Origin: Arthrobacter celericrescens
GTDB taxonomy: Bacteria; Actinomycetota; Actinomycetes; Actinomycetales; Micrococcaceae
NCBI RefSeq assembly: GCF_003614925.1
Contig: NZ_QYLP01000101.1
Location: forward strand, 1-64,000
Direction: 5' to 3'
Length of the DNA: 64,000 nt
Shown piece after piece: positions 8,610 to 17,673 of this stretch. The notes beneath the pieces were generated by a model. It was given only the letters and a program-made list of their open reading frames with translations. It had not been told where the DNA came from and searched no databases. A program made the position numbers and the translations under genes. The first letter of the stretch is position 1; the number at the start of each line of letters is the position of its first letter.

Positions 8610-9974
8610 TCAGACCGGTAGTTCGCGCGGAATTCCGAGGCGGTCTTCCACGACGCCGGCGAGTTCGGTGCAGATCCGTTTGGCCGTTTCCATGTCGGCG
8701 GCTTCCACCATGACGCGGACCAGCGCTTCCGTTCCGGAGGGGCGCAGCAGGACGCGGCCCGTTTCGCCGAGTTCCAGTTCCGCCGCGGCGACGGCAGCAG
8801 CCACTCCCTCATCCGTAGCGGCGCGGGTCTTGTCCACGCCCTTCACGTTGATCATCAGCTGCGGGAGCTTGGTCATGCTCGTGGCCAGGTCCTTCAGGGA
8901 CCGCCCCGTGCGCGCCACCTGGGCTGCCAGCTGGAGCCCGGTGAGCACGCCGTCGCCGGTAGTGGCGTAGTCCGAGAAGATCACGTGGCCGGACTGCTCG
9001 CCGCCCAAGCTGTAGCTGCCCGCGCGCATTTCCTCGAGCACGTAGCGGTCGCCGACGGCGGTTTCGCGGATCGAGATTCCGGCCTTGCGGAGGGCGATCT
9101 TGAGGCCGAGGTTGCTCATCACGGTTGCCACGAGGACGTCGTCCTTGAGCTTCCCGGATTCCTTGAGGGCCAGGGCGAGGATGGCCATGATCTGGTCGCC
9201 GTCCACCTCGGTGCCTTCGTGGTCCACGGCCAGGCAGCGGTCGGCGTCGCCGTCGTGGGCAACGCCGAGGTCGGCACCGTACTTCAGCACGGCTTCCTTC
9301 AGCGGGCCCAGGTGCGTGGAGCCGACGCCGTCATTGATGTTCAGGCCGTCCGGCTCGGCGCCGATGACAATGACGTCGGCGCCTGCGTCCTTGAAGACCT
9401 GCGGGGAGCAGCCGCTCGCGGCGCCGTGGGCGCAGTCGAGGACCACGCGGAGGCCGTCGAGGCGGTGCGGCAGGGTGGTGAGCAGGTGGACGATGTAACG
9501 GTCCTCGGCGTCGGAGAAGCGCTGGATGCGTCCGACGTCGCCGCCCAGCGGGCGGGAGGGCTCCTTGCCGAGCTGTGCCTCGATGGCGTTCTCGACGTCG
9601 TCGGGCAGCTTCTGCCCGCCGCGGGCGAAGAACTTGATCCCGTTGTCCGGAGCGGGGTTGTGGGAAGCGGAGATCATGACGCCGAAATCGGCGTCGAGGT
9701 CCGCCACCAGGTAGGCGGCCGCCGGGGTGGGCAGCACGCCGGCGTCGAACACGTCGATTCCGGAGCTGGCGAGGCCAGCTTCGACGGACGCTGCGATGAA
9801 CTCGCCGCTCGCCCGCGGGTCACGGGCGACGACGGCGCGCGGCCGCTTTCCGTCGGGGGTGCGGTCATGGCCAAGTACGACGGCGGCGGCCTGGGCGAGC
9901 TGCAGAGCCAGCTCGGCGGTGAGGGTTCCGTTCGCGAGACCGCGCACGCCGTCTGTTCCAAATAATCTAGACAT
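8610..9974 (-). CDS. glmM: Phosphoglucosamine mutase
   Basis: Interconverts glucosamine 6-phosphate and glucosamine 1-phosphate on the way to UDP-GlcNAc and peptidoglycan. At 454 residues it is full length. The start MSRLFGTDGVRG is canonical. The phosphoserine loop is ISASHNPAPDNG with Ser104, the metal loop reads DGDADR, and the C-terminal phosphate-binding loop is RPSGTE. It lies downstream of rplM-rpsI in the same orientation, a usual actinobacterial order, but two hairpins in the 238-base gap suggest its own promoter. Confidence 0.96.
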   Translation of the reverse strand: MSRLFGTDGVRGLANGTLTAELALQLAQAAAVVLGHDRTPDGKRPRAVVARDPRASGEFIAASVEAGLASSGIDVFDAGVLPTPAAAYLVADLDADFGVMISASHNPAPDNGIKFFARGGQKLPDDVENAIEAQLGKEPSRPLGGDVGRIQRFSDAEDRYIVHLLTTLPHRLDGLRVVLDCAHGAASGCSPQVFKDAGADVIVIGAEPDGLNINDGVGSTHLGPLKEAVLKYGADLGVAHDGDADRCLAVDHEGTEVDGDQIMAILALALKESGKLKDDVLVATVMSNLGLKIALRKAGISIRETAVGDRYVLEEMRAGSYSLGGEQSGHVIFSDYATTGDGVLTGLQLAAQVARTGRSLKDLATSMTKLPQLMINVKGVDKTRAATDEGVAAAVAAAELELGETGRVLLRPSGTEALVRVMVEAADMETAKRICTELAGVVEDRLGIPRELPV

Positions 9975-10058
9975 CGCTGCCCAGTCTAGTGGAAGGGCAG
10001 GCCTCCACCGGACCCGACCCGCTCAGGGGTCCCTGGGGCCGTCATAGGCGTTAACGAC

Positions 10059-10095
10059 GGAAGCCCGCCCCGCCGAAAAGGCGGAACGGGCTTCC
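10059..10095 (-). terminator. Second hairpin downstream of rpsI
   Basis: Stem GGAAGCCCG / CGGGCTTCC with an inner CCGCC/GGCGG stem and a GAAAA loop. It sits between rpsI and glmM, about 120 bases beyond the rpsI stop. It may act as a back-up terminator before the glmM promoter. Confidence 0.6.
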
Positions 10096-10164
10096 AGGCT
10101 CCGGCCAAGGCCGGACAAGCGAATTAACGCTTGTGGAGCCAAGCGGTAAATTGCGCCGAGGGAG

Positions 10165-10201
10165 CCCAAAGGCCCGGTCGCCAAGCGACCGGGCCTTTGG
10201 G
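10165..10201 (-). terminator. Strong terminator of the rplM-rpsI operon
   Basis: Perfect 16-bp stem (CCCAAAGGCCCGGTCG with its complement) and a 5-base loop CCAAG, 11 bases past the rpsI stop. The flanks (10141-10157 and 10204-10220) are also nearly complementary, which extends the stem into the rpsI stop codon. Confidence 0.85.
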
Positions 10202-10212
10202 TAGGCGCAAAT

Positions 10213-10716
10213 TTAGCGCTTGGAGTACTGCGGGGCGCGACGTGCCTTCTTGAGACCGGCCTTCTTACGCTCGATGACGCGGGCGTCACGAGTCAGGAAG
10301 CCGGCCTTCTTGAGGGTCGGGCGGTTATTCTCTACGTCGATCTCGTTCAGCGAACGGGCAACACCGAGGCGCAGGGCACCAGCCTGGCCGGAGGGGCCAC
10401 CACCGTGGATGCGGGCGATGACGTCGTAGGCGCCTTCAAGTTCGAGGATCTTGAAGGGTTCGTTGACTTCCTGCTGGTGCAGCTTGTTCGGGAAGTAGTT
10501 GGCCAGCTCGCGGCCGTTGATGGTCCACTTGCCGGAGCCCGGCACAACGCGAACGCGTGCAACGGCTTCCTTGCGGCGGCCAACAGCTGCACCGGAAACG
10601 GTCAGCGCGGGGCGCTCCTTCTTCGGCGCAGCGTCAGCCGGTGCGCTTTCAGAGGTGTAGCTGGTCAGTTCCTCAGCCTCAACGGCTTCGTTGGTCAGTT
10701 CTTCGTTCTGAGCCAC
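10213..10716 (-). CDS. rpsI: 30S ribosomal protein S9
   Basis: Small-subunit protein whose C-terminal tail reaches the P-site tRNA; the tail here ends in the conserved basic YSKR. The chosen GTG start at 10716 follows AAGGAG and gives 167 residues. The first 40 or so residues form an acidic extension (QNEELTNEAVEAEELT) typical of actinobacterial S9, before the conserved core beginning GRRKEAVARV. The gene follows rplM with a 37-base gap, the nearly universal L13-S9 pairing. Confidence 0.96.
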   Translation of the reverse strand: MAQNEELTNEAVEAEELTSYTSESAPADAAPKKERPALTVSGAAVGRRKEAVARVRVVPGSGKWTINGRELANYFPNKLHQQEVNEPFKILELEGAYDVIARIHGGGPSGQAGALRLGVARSLNEIDVENNRPTLKKAGFLTRDARVIERKKAGLKKARRAPQYSKR

Positions 10717-10753
10717 GATTCTCCTTGTATAAAAAGTTGTTTGGTGGCCAGGA

Positions 10754-11197
10754 CTACTGGGCGACCTGGGTGATTTCGAAAGTCTTCGGCTGCTGGGCAG
10801 CGTGCGGGTGCTCAGCGCCACGGTAGACCTTGAGCTTGCTCAGCTGCTGAGCGGCGAGGGAGTTCTTGGGGAGCATGCCCTTGACGGCCTTTTCCACGGC
10901 GCGAACCGGGTTGGACTCAAGCAGTTCCGCGTAGTTGACGGAGGTCAGGCCGCCCGGGTAACCGGAGTGGCGGTAAGCGCGCTTCTGCTCCAGCTTGGCG
11001 CCGGTCAGTGCGACCTTCTCGGCGTTGATGATGATGACGAAGTCGCCCATGTCCATGTGGGACGCATAGGTCGGCTTGTGCTTTCCGCGCAGCAGTGTTG
11101 CGGTCTGGCTGGCAAGACGACCAAGGACAACATCGGTGGCGTCAATGACGTGCCACTGGCGGTTGATATCGCCGGGCTTCGGGGTGTACGTACGCAC
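10754..11197 (-). CDS. rplM: 50S ribosomal protein L13
   Basis: Early-assembly large-subunit protein, 147 residues and full length. It begins MRTYTPKPGD and contains the conserved WHVIDATDVVLGRLAS and the basic RAYRHSGYPGG. It is first in the rplM-rpsI operon. Upstream lies a 309-base gap separating it from the divergently oriented Tad pilus operon. Confidence 0.97.
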   Translation of the reverse strand: MRTYTPKPGDINRQWHVIDATDVVLGRLASQTATLLRGKHKPTYASHMDMGDFVIIINAEKVALTGAKLEQKRAYRHSGYPGGLTSVNYAELLESNPVRAVEKAVKGMLPKNSLAAQQLSKLKVYRGAEHPHAAQQPKTFEITQVAQ

Positions 11198-11506
11198 GGT
11201 TTTGCCTCGTTCTTGTTCTGGCGTTCATGTTTTAGGCCACACGCGCAAGCGTGGACCTACTAGGTATGCGCTACCGGAACAGAGGTGAGGGCTCTATGTA
11301 ACCAGTCATCCCAAGGCCTCGAAATGCCTCCCGGGTGTGTGATCCTGCAACTGGATCCCCAAGCGGGCATGTGTCATCGAGAAAGGACACGCACAACGAC
11401 TATCAACAATAGCGCCAAGAGACTTGCAGGGTCAAAATGACGGATCTGAGGGACGCGCGGCGTCAGAATGAGGGGAACTGCCCAGCTGCCGTCCGAGGAG
11501 GTGCCG
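11198..11506. other. Intergenic region between rplM and the tad operon
   Basis: This 309-base gap separates divergent transcripts and must hold the rplM-rpsI promoter and probably the tad promoter. I see no gene in it. The last part (about 11468-11506) could extend the prepilin peptidase N-terminus by 13 residues, but a GAGGAGGT ribosome-binding site at 11495-11502 favours the later GTG at 11507. Confidence 0.5.
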
Positions 11507-12151
11507 GTGACCGTCGCGCCTGAACTGCTTGTCCTTGCCGGGATCGCCGGCGCCGGTTTGAGCCTGCTGGCGGATCTCGCGATCAAGCTCTGGCTGCCGC
11601 GGCTCGGCGGCATGCCACCCCTTTGGACGAGGCTTACGACGGCGGCCGTCACCGGACTTTTGTTCGTCCTCTTTGCATGGCGTTTCGGAATTTCTCCCGA
11701 ATTGCCGGCTTTTCTTGCCCTGGCGGTGCTGGCCGTCCAACTTTCGCGCATTGATATCGCCCTGCATTTGCTTCCAAACCCCTTGGTTCTTGGACTCCTC
11801 GGGGCTGGTTTGGCCCTCTTCGCGGCCTCCGCGGCACTCGGATCTGAGTGGGGTGGACTGCTCCGGGCAGCTGCCGGGGGTGCCGTGCTGTTCGCCGGGT
11901 ACCTGATTCTCGGATTAATTTCCCCGCGGAGCCTCGGAATGGGCGATGTGAAGCTCGCCGCACCCCTCGGCATGTACTTGGGCTACTTAGGTTGGAAACA
12001 GGTGTTCTATGGGGGGCTGCTGGGCTTTGTGATGGGCGGCTTGCTAACGGTGCTGATGGTGCGTCTGGGCCGCGGAAATACGCCGAAAGAGACGCCGCAC
12101 GGCCCTCCGATGTTCGCTGCGGCCATCAGCGTACTACTGCTCCTGCCGTAG
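11507..12151 (+). CDS. Type IV prepilin peptidase (TadV/CpaA-like)
   Basis: Predicted inner-membrane aspartic protease that cleaves the leader from Flp pilins. The 214-residue protein is almost entirely hydrophobic, with about six membrane segments. The two catalytic aspartates are visible: one in SRIDIALHLLPN and one in the diagnostic GMGDVKLA. It lacks the N-terminal methylase domain of PilD, as usual for Tad systems. GTG at 11507 is chosen because of the strong ribosome-binding site just before it. It is the first gene of the tad cluster and lies 247 bases before the major pilin gene. Confidence 0.88.
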   Translation: MTVAPELLVLAGIAGAGLSLLADLAIKLWLPRLGGMPPLWTRLTTAAVTGLLFVLFAWRFGISPELPAFLALAVLAVQLSRIDIALHLLPNPLVLGLLGAGLALFAASAALGSEWGGLLRAAAGGAVLFAGYLILGLISPRSLGMGDVKLAAPLGMYLGYLGWKQVFYGGLLGFVMGGLLTVLMVRLGRGNTPKETPHGPPMFAAAISVLLLLP

Positions 12152-12398
12152 CTCCTGGTCAAGAGGCCTGCGTACTTGACGAACGGGCCATGCCCGCTTC
12201 CAAGTAGTACTCGGAATAGAAACTGAGTACTCACACAAAAACCGTCAAGATGACCCGGAAAAAGTCGAGTACAGCCATCTCTTGCCACCTTCCCACCCCC
12301 GGGTGAATTCTTTTGCTATCGAAATCCGAACCGCTGGATATGGGGGCGGCCCGGAATTCGTCCAAACCAAATTCACCTTATCTGGGAAGGATTTTCCA

Positions 12399-12605
12399 AT
12401 GTCATCTCTCATGCTCTCCGTTGTCTCTTACATCGCCGGCCTCAAGGACCGACTCACCTCCGAAAAGGGCGCGACGGCGACTGAATACTCGCTGCTCGTC
12501 GCATTCATCGCCTTCGCCATCATCATCGGCGTCACCTTCTTCGGCCAGCAGCTGAGCCTCTGGTTCAACGACCTCGGCACGACAGTGAGCAACTGGGCCA
12601 ACTAG
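12399..12605 (+). CDS. flp: Flp-type major pilin subunit
   Basis: A 68-residue prepilin that would polymerise into the Flp/Tad pilus. A short charged N-terminus (including KDRLTSEKG) ends at the processing site G, followed by the class IVb signature with Glu at +5 and Tyr at +6 (ATATEYSLLVAF) and a hydrophobic helix. The ATG at 12399 follows GGGAAGGA. An in-frame extension upstream is not pilin-like and is rejected. It sits between the prepilin peptidase and the TadE-like gene. Confidence 0.92.
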   Translation: MSSLMLSVVSYIAGLKDRLTSEKGATATEYSLLVAFIAFAIIIGVTFFGQQLSLWFNDLGTTVSNWAN

Positions 12606-12720
12606 CAGGCCACCTCGGCTCAATCCATGGTGCCGCGTCCGCGCAACGCGGGCGCGGCACCGCCATTTTCTGGGTCCATTTCTGGGTAGTACCACACAAA
12701 AACGGCCATCTGGGGGTCAC

Positions 12721-13134
12721 ATGAAACACCAAAAGGACCGCGCCAGGGAAGAATCCCGGGGCGCTGTCGCCGTTGAATTCGCCCTTGTTGTTCCCTTCCT
12801 GCTCCTCCTGGTGGCCGGGATCATCGAGTTCTCTCACGCTCTGGGCGTGCAGATCTCGGTCACCCAGGCCGCGAGGGAAGCGGCCCGGACTTACGCGATC
12901 ACGAACGACTGGGGCAAGGCAACTGCAGCCGGCACGGCGGGCGCACCAAGCCTCAGCGGCCCAATTTCCTTCAGTCATGACGTTGATTGCGAGCCCGGAA
13001 ACACCGTCAACGTAACCGCGGAATATACGGCGAATTCGCTCACTGGATTCGCTCTAAACGTATCCGGAAACCTTGTTTCCTTTGCGGGATCATTCACAAG
13101 TAGCGGAGTGGGAGCAATGCGATGCGGCGGCTAG
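12721..13134 (+). CDS. tadE: TadE-family pseudopilin
   Basis: A 137-residue TadE-like protein: short basic N-terminus, then the pilin-like signature RGAVAVEFALVVPFLLLLVAGIIEF (processing predicted before the hydrophobic helix, Glu at +5), and a C-terminal extracytoplasmic domain. TadE proteins are processed by the prepilin peptidase and are needed for pilus assembly. The gene overlaps the next one by 13 bases, indicating translational coupling. Confidence 0.88.
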   Translation: MKHQKDRAREESRGAVAVEFALVVPFLLLLVAGIIEFSHALGVQISVTQAAREAARTYAITNDWGKATAAGTAGAPSLSGPISFSHDVDCEPGNTVNVTAEYTANSLTGFALNVSGNLVSFAGSFTSSGVGAMRCGG

Positions 13135-14177
13135 TCAGGAATTCAAAACCACGCCACCGGGCGGAGAAAAGCAACGCAGTAAATAGGGAACGCGGCGCCG
13201 CAGGCGTAACGGTGGCACTGTTGCTAATGGTACTTGTTGGTGCCGGGGCCATGGCAGTCGACGTAGGCCAGATCTACGTCGAACGGGGCGAATTGCAGAA
13301 CGGGGCTGACGCAGGAGCAATGGCGGCTGCGCAGCTCTGTGCCGAAGCCGATGGCTGCACCCAGCTCGAAGCCGAAGCGGCCGCAGCCAACTTAGCTAAC
13401 GGAAACGCCAGGGACAACGCCTCAACCGTTCAATCGGTGGACCTCAGCGTCGCCAATCAAGTAACGGTCGTTACCTCGACCCTGAGTGGCACTACCAACG
13501 CCGGCTTCCTCAGCAAGATGTTCGCCAGCGCACTGAATGCGCCTCCGGTGACCGTCGGCGCACAGGCGACGGCGGGCCTGACGTTCCCGGGAGGGGGTGG
13601 GGCGTTTCCACTCGCCTTCTCGGACGAGTGTTGGGACCTTAGCGAGGCCGTGGACACCGGCGAACTCCAGAAGATCTCCTGGAAGCCAGGTACTACCTGC
13701 ACCAATCCCTCGGGCCATACCGTACCGGGAGGTTGGGGCTGGCTGGAAGACCCGGACAACGACTGCTACGCCGTAACCACAACTGGCAATGTGGTCGGGT
13801 CCGATCCGGGCAGCGATAAACCCGCCCAATGTGCCACGATCCTGCAGGGCTGGATCACGGCCCTCGATTCCGGGGAAACGGTTGAGGTGACCTTCCCGGT
13901 CTTCGATTCCAAGTCTGGAACGGGCAGTGGGGCCATCTTCCACATCATCGGCTATGCGACCTTCAGCATCGTCGGTTGGAAGTTCGGCAACGGCAGCGTC
14001 TACGAGTACCACAACACCACTGCAGCTCTGGGCAACTCCAACCTTGCGTGCTCAGCGGGCAACGCCCGCTGCATCATCGGCCAATTCGTCAAGTACGTAA
14101 CCCTCGAAGACGCCGAAGGCGGTGGGGCCGGGTCTGGTGAAAATCTCGGCACTGTCGTCGTCAAACTCATCAAATAG
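13122..14177 (+). CDS. TadG-like pilus assembly protein
   Basis: A 351-residue protein with a TadE/TadG-type N-terminus: a basic stretch, then RGAAGVTVALLLMVLVGAGAM and the hallmark AVDVGQIYVERGELQNGADAGAMAA. A long secreted C-terminal region follows with paired cysteines (for example ECWD, TTCTNP, NDCY, QCAT, LACSAGNARC), suggesting a disulfide-bonded surface domain. It overlaps tadE by 13 bases. The C-terminal domain is not one I recognise; a role as minor pilin or tip protein is inference. Confidence 0.8.
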   Translation: MRRLVRNSKPRHRAEKSNAVNRERGAAGVTVALLLMVLVGAGAMAVDVGQIYVERGELQNGADAGAMAAAQLCAEADGCTQLEAEAAAANLANGNARDNASTVQSVDLSVANQVTVVTSTLSGTTNAGFLSKMFASALNAPPVTVGAQATAGLTFPGGGGAFPLAFSDECWDLSEAVDTGELQKISWKPGTTCTNPSGHTVPGGWGWLEDPDNDCYAVTTTGNVVGSDPGSDKPAQCATILQGWITALDSGETVEVTFPVFDSKSGTGSGAIFHIIGYATFSIVGWKFGNGSVYEYHNTTAALGNSNLACSAGNARCIIGQFVKYVTLEDAEGGGAGSGENLGTVVVKLIK

Positions 14178-14222
14178 CGGGCCGGCACCGCCCGATTCGC
14201 GCAGTGACAAGGAGAAGGAAAA

Positions 14223-14993
14223 GTGAAAACACGCCTACTGGGAGGCATCGCTGCGCTTGTCGTAGCCGTTATCGGGACCGTGATGCTCCTCATCTACGTC
14301 CAGGGCGCTGACAGGCGCGCCTTGGCCAACACCGAGACCGAAGAGGTCTATGTCGTGCAAAAGGAAATCCCGGCCGGAACGGCCGTCGCCAAGTTCGGCG
14401 ACAGCGTGGCCAAGAAAGCCGTCCCGCGGTCCGCCGTCGTGGCGGACAGCGTCAAGAGCCTCGACGATTTGGGAAACAAGGTGTCATCCATCGAATTCCT
14501 GCCCGGTGAACAAGTACTCACTTCCCGCATGGTGGACCCGGGATCGCTCCTTGGCCGCGGCCGCGTGGAAGTACCGACCGGGCTCCAGGAAGTGACCGTC
14601 AAGCTCGACATCGAGCGGGTTGTCGGCGGCAATCTTCAGGCCGGCGACACGGTGGGAGTGCTCATGTCTTTCAAGCCGGAAGACTCCGCGAAAGCCCCGG
14701 ACATGACGCAACTGGCACTCCACAAGGTCCTTGTCACCGCCGTCCAGGACGGCACCGGGACTATCTCGGAAACCGCCACCGAAACGTCCCAGTCCGACAA
14801 CAGCAGCTCGCTCAACGCCAACAAGAAGTCTTCTGCGCGGGGTACGTATTTGGTGACCCTTGCCCGCCCGGCAACCGATGTCGAAAAGATCGTCTTCGCG
14901 GTCGAGTTCGGCTCCGTCTACCTGAGCAAGGAACCGGTAGATGCCACTCAAGGCAACTCCGGTGTGATGACCCTCGGCAAGGTAATACGATGA
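14223..14993 (+). CDS. cpaB: Flp pilus assembly protein CpaB/RcpC
   Basis: A 256-residue membrane-anchored protein: one N-terminal membrane helix (residues 5-30, LLGGIAALVVAVIGTVMLL) followed by a SAF-type domain with VVQKEIPAGTAV, the repeat-like stretch FLPGEQVLTSRMV, and a C-terminal domain. CpaB/RcpC proteins are periplasmic or wall-facing components of the Tad machine. The ATG follows AAGGAGAAGG. Its last codons overlap the next gene by four bases (ATGA). Confidence 0.88.
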   Translation: MKTRLLGGIAALVVAVIGTVMLLIYVQGADRRALANTETEEVYVVQKEIPAGTAVAKFGDSVAKKAVPRSAVVADSVKSLDDLGNKVSSIEFLPGEQVLTSRMVDPGSLLGRGRVEVPTGLQEVTVKLDIERVVGGNLQAGDTVGVLMSFKPEDSAKAPDMTQLALHKVLVTAVQDGTGTISETATETSQSDNSSSLNANKKSSARGTYLVTLARPATDVEKIVFAVEFGSVYLSKEPVDATQGNSGVMTLGKVIR

Positions 14994-16195
14994 GCCGCTT
15001 CATTCTGATCACCCCAGACACTGACTTCGAACGCAGGGTTCGCTCCGCTACAGCCGGTATGAGCGGCAGCCTGCAATGGTTCCAGGCGGACTACCTCCCG
15101 GAAGGTCCCCAGGACATCCTCAACCAGCTCCTTGGGGAAGCCCCGGAGGTCCTCATCCTGGGCCCCGGCCTGGACGTCACCGACTCCCTCAAGCACGCGT
15201 CGTTGCTCGACCTGCAATTTCCTGAGATCAGCGTGGTCCTCGCGGCCGAGCAGACCCCGGAACTGGTGCTCGCAGCCATGCGGGCCGGTGTCAGGGACAT
15301 CCTGTCCCCGGCGGCTGAAGCTGACGGTATCCGCGTCATGGTCGAACGTGCCAGCCTTGCGGCGGCCGGCCGCCGTCGCGGGCTTGCGCCGAGCGCGGCC
15401 GAGTCTCCGGATCAGGCCTCCGGCGGGCGGATCATCGCCGTGATGTCGCCCAAGGGTGGGGTCGGCAAGACCACCGTGGCCACGAACCTCGCCGTGGGTC
15501 TGGGCAGCCTTGCCCCCATGGGCGTCGTCATCGTCGACCTGGACCTGCAGTTCGGGGACGTCGCAAGCGGCCTGCTCCTGGAGCCGGACCATACAATCAC
15601 TGATGCCGTTCTCGGGCCGGCGAGCCAGGACTCGATGGTGCTCAAGACCTACTTGAGCGTCCACCCAGCAAGCATCTACGCCCTCTGCGCCCCCCGCAAC
15701 CCGGTGGAGATGGATCGTATAAAGGCCGAGCACGTCACAAACCTCCTGGAACAGCTACGGCACGAATTCCAGTACATCGTGATCGACACGGCCCCCGGAC
15801 TCGGCGAACATGTCTTGGCGGCCCTGGAACAGGCCACCGACGCAGTGTGGGTCTGCGGCATGGACATCCCCAGTATTCGCGGTCTTCGCACCGGCCTTGG
15901 CGTTCTCGACGAACTGCAGTTGCTACCGCAGCACCGCCATGTCGTCTTGAACATGGCCGATCCGAAGAGTGGACTGAGGCTCCCGGATGTGGAGGCGACC
16001 ATCGGCGTTCCGGTGGATGTCGCCATTCCGCGTTCAAAAACCCTGCCATTCTCCACTAACAAGGGCGTCCCCCTGCTGCAGGACAACAGGCGGGATTCCG
16101 CAACCAAGGGACTCCGTTCCCTGGTTGAACGCTTCAAGCCCAATTGGGACGAACGAACCCACAAGCAACTCCACAGAAGGGCGGTAGTCCGGTGA
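14990..16195 (+). CDS. tadZ: CpaE/TadZ-type ParA-like ATPase
   Basis: A 401-residue protein with a receiver-like N-terminal domain (about 1-120) and a MinD/ParA-type P-loop ATPase. The deviant Walker A motif SPKGGVGKTT begins at residue 153; VIVDLDLQFGD and IDTAPGL mark the nucleotide switch regions. TadZ/CpaE proteins position the Tad secretion apparatus in the cell. It overlaps both neighbours by four bases, so it is translated with cpaB and tadA. Confidence 0.88.
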   Translation: MSRFILITPDTDFERRVRSATAGMSGSLQWFQADYLPEGPQDILNQLLGEAPEVLILGPGLDVTDSLKHASLLDLQFPEISVVLAAEQTPELVLAAMRAGVRDILSPAAEADGIRVMVERASLAAAGRRRGLAPSAAESPDQASGGRIIAVMSPKGGVGKTTVATNLAVGLGSLAPMGVVIVDLDLQFGDVASGLLLEPDHTITDAVLGPASQDSMVLKTYLSVHPASIYALCAPRNPVEMDRIKAEHVTNLLEQLRHEFQYIVIDTAPGLGEHVLAALEQATDAVWVCGMDIPSIRGLRTGLGVLDELQLLPQHRHVVLNMADPKSGLRLPDVEATIGVPVDVAIPRSKTLPFSTNKGVPLLQDNRRDSATKGLRSLVERFKPNWDERTHKQLHRRAVVR

Positions 16196-17673
16196 ACCTC
16201 TCACGCAGGCTCGAAAGCCTTCACGGTGACGAACCCTCCGGCGGCGGAGCCGCTACTACAGAGGATGGGGTCTACGCGGCGTCAACCGAGTCGCCCACTC
16301 TCAGCCGTTTCCAGGAAGTCCGTGCGGCCGAGGCGGCTCAAGCCGTTTCGCAACGTGAAGTTGGAACCCAATCTGCTGCCCTCGCCAGCGAGGCGCTTGG
16401 CAGCCTCAAGGAGCGCGCCACTGCGGCCCTGTACGAACGCATGGGCTCGCGGCTGACGGACTCCAGCCTGGATGAGGCGGAACTGCATCAATATGTCCGC
16501 GACGAGTTGAAGCTCGTTGTCGATGCCGAGCAGGTCCCGCTCACAGCCGCCGAGCGTCATCGGCTGACTTCCGAGATCATCGACGACGTCCTGGGGCACG
16601 GACCGATCCAGCGTTTCCTCGACGATCCCGAAATCACCGAGGTGATGGTCAATCGCTACGACAGTGTCTATGTCGAACGGTACGGCCGGCTTTTCAAAAC
16701 GGAAGCGAAGTTCACCTCGGACGAAGCCCTCCGGAAAGTCATCGAACGCATTGTCTCGCGGGTGGGTCGCCGGATCGACGAATCGTCGCCCCTGGTAGAT
16801 GCCCGTCTTGCCGACGGTTCCCGTGTCAACGCCATCATTCCACCCCTGGCAGTTAACGGCCCATCGCTCACCATCCGAAAGTTCGGCCGCGAGGCCCTCA
16901 CTGTCAACAAGCTCATCGAGTTCGGTAGCCTGACTCCGGAAATGGCCGAGCTCCTGAGGGCTTGCGTCCTGGCCCGGATGAACATCATCGTTTCCGGCGG
17001 AACCGGTACCGGCAAGACAACCTTGCTGAACGTTCTCTCTTCCTTCATCCCTCCGGACGACAGGATCGTCACCATCGAGGACGCGGTCGAACTCCAGCTC
17101 CAGCAGGAACATGTGGTGCGTTTGGAAAGCAGGCCAGCCAACATCGAGGGCCGCGGCGAAGTCACCATCCGTGACCTGGTGCGGAACTCCCTTCGCATGC
17201 GTCCCGACCGCATCGTGGTCGGCGAAGTCCGTGGCGGTGAGTCCCTGGACATGCTGCAGGCCATGAACACCGGCCATGACGGATCGATTTCCACGGTCCA
17301 CGCAAACTCGCCACGCGACGCCATCGCGCGCCTGGAAACCCTGGTGCTGATGGCGGGCATGGACCTACCGCTGCGTGCAATCCGGGAGCAGGTCGCTTCA
17401 GCCGTGAACCTGATCGTGCACATCACGCGACTGCGCGACGGCACCCGCCGCATCACGCACTTGACTGAAGTCCAAGGCATGGAAGGCGATATCGTGACCC
17501 TCCAGGATGCCTTCGTTTTCGACTACTCGGCAGGGGTTGATGCCAACGGCCGGTTCCTCGGCAAGCCGATGCCCACGGGTGTACGCCCCCGGTTCACCGA
17601 CCGCTTCTCGGAGCTCGGGATTCCGGTTTCACCGGCGGTGTTTGGCGCCTTTGCTCCAGGAGTGCGGCGATGA
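16192..17673 (+). CDS. tadA: Tad pilus secretion ATPase TadA/CpaF
   Basis: Hexameric secretion ATPase that powers pilin polymerisation. With the GTG start at 16192 (GTGA overlap with the previous stop) it has 493 residues. A variable N-terminal 100 residues precede the CpaF domain. Walker A is GGTGTGKTT at 269-277, the Asp box reads IVTIEDAVELQL, Walker B is RIVVGEVRGGE, and the His box STVHANSP follows. The overlap with tadB (four bases) fits a single operon. No PilT-like retraction ATPase is present. Confidence 0.93.
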   Translation: MNLSRRLESLHGDEPSGGGAATTEDGVYAASTESPTLSRFQEVRAAEAAQAVSQREVGTQSAALASEALGSLKERATAALYERMGSRLTDSSLDEAELHQYVRDELKLVVDAEQVPLTAAERHRLTSEIIDDVLGHGPIQRFLDDPEITEVMVNRYDSVYVERYGRLFKTEAKFTSDEALRKVIERIVSRVGRRIDESSPLVDARLADGSRVNAIIPPLAVNGPSLTIRKFGREALTVNKLIEFGSLTPEMAELLRACVLARMNIIVSGGTGTGKTTLLNVLSSFIPPDDRIVTIEDAVELQLQQEHVVRLESRPANIEGRGEVTIRDLVRNSLRMRPDRIVVGEVRGGESLDMLQAMNTGHDGSISTVHANSPRDAIARLETLVLMAGMDLPLRAIREQVASAVNLIVHITRLRDGTRRITHLTEVQGMEGDIVTLQDAFVFDYSAGVDANGRFLGKPMPTGVRPRFTDRFSELGIPVSPAVFGAFAPGVRR

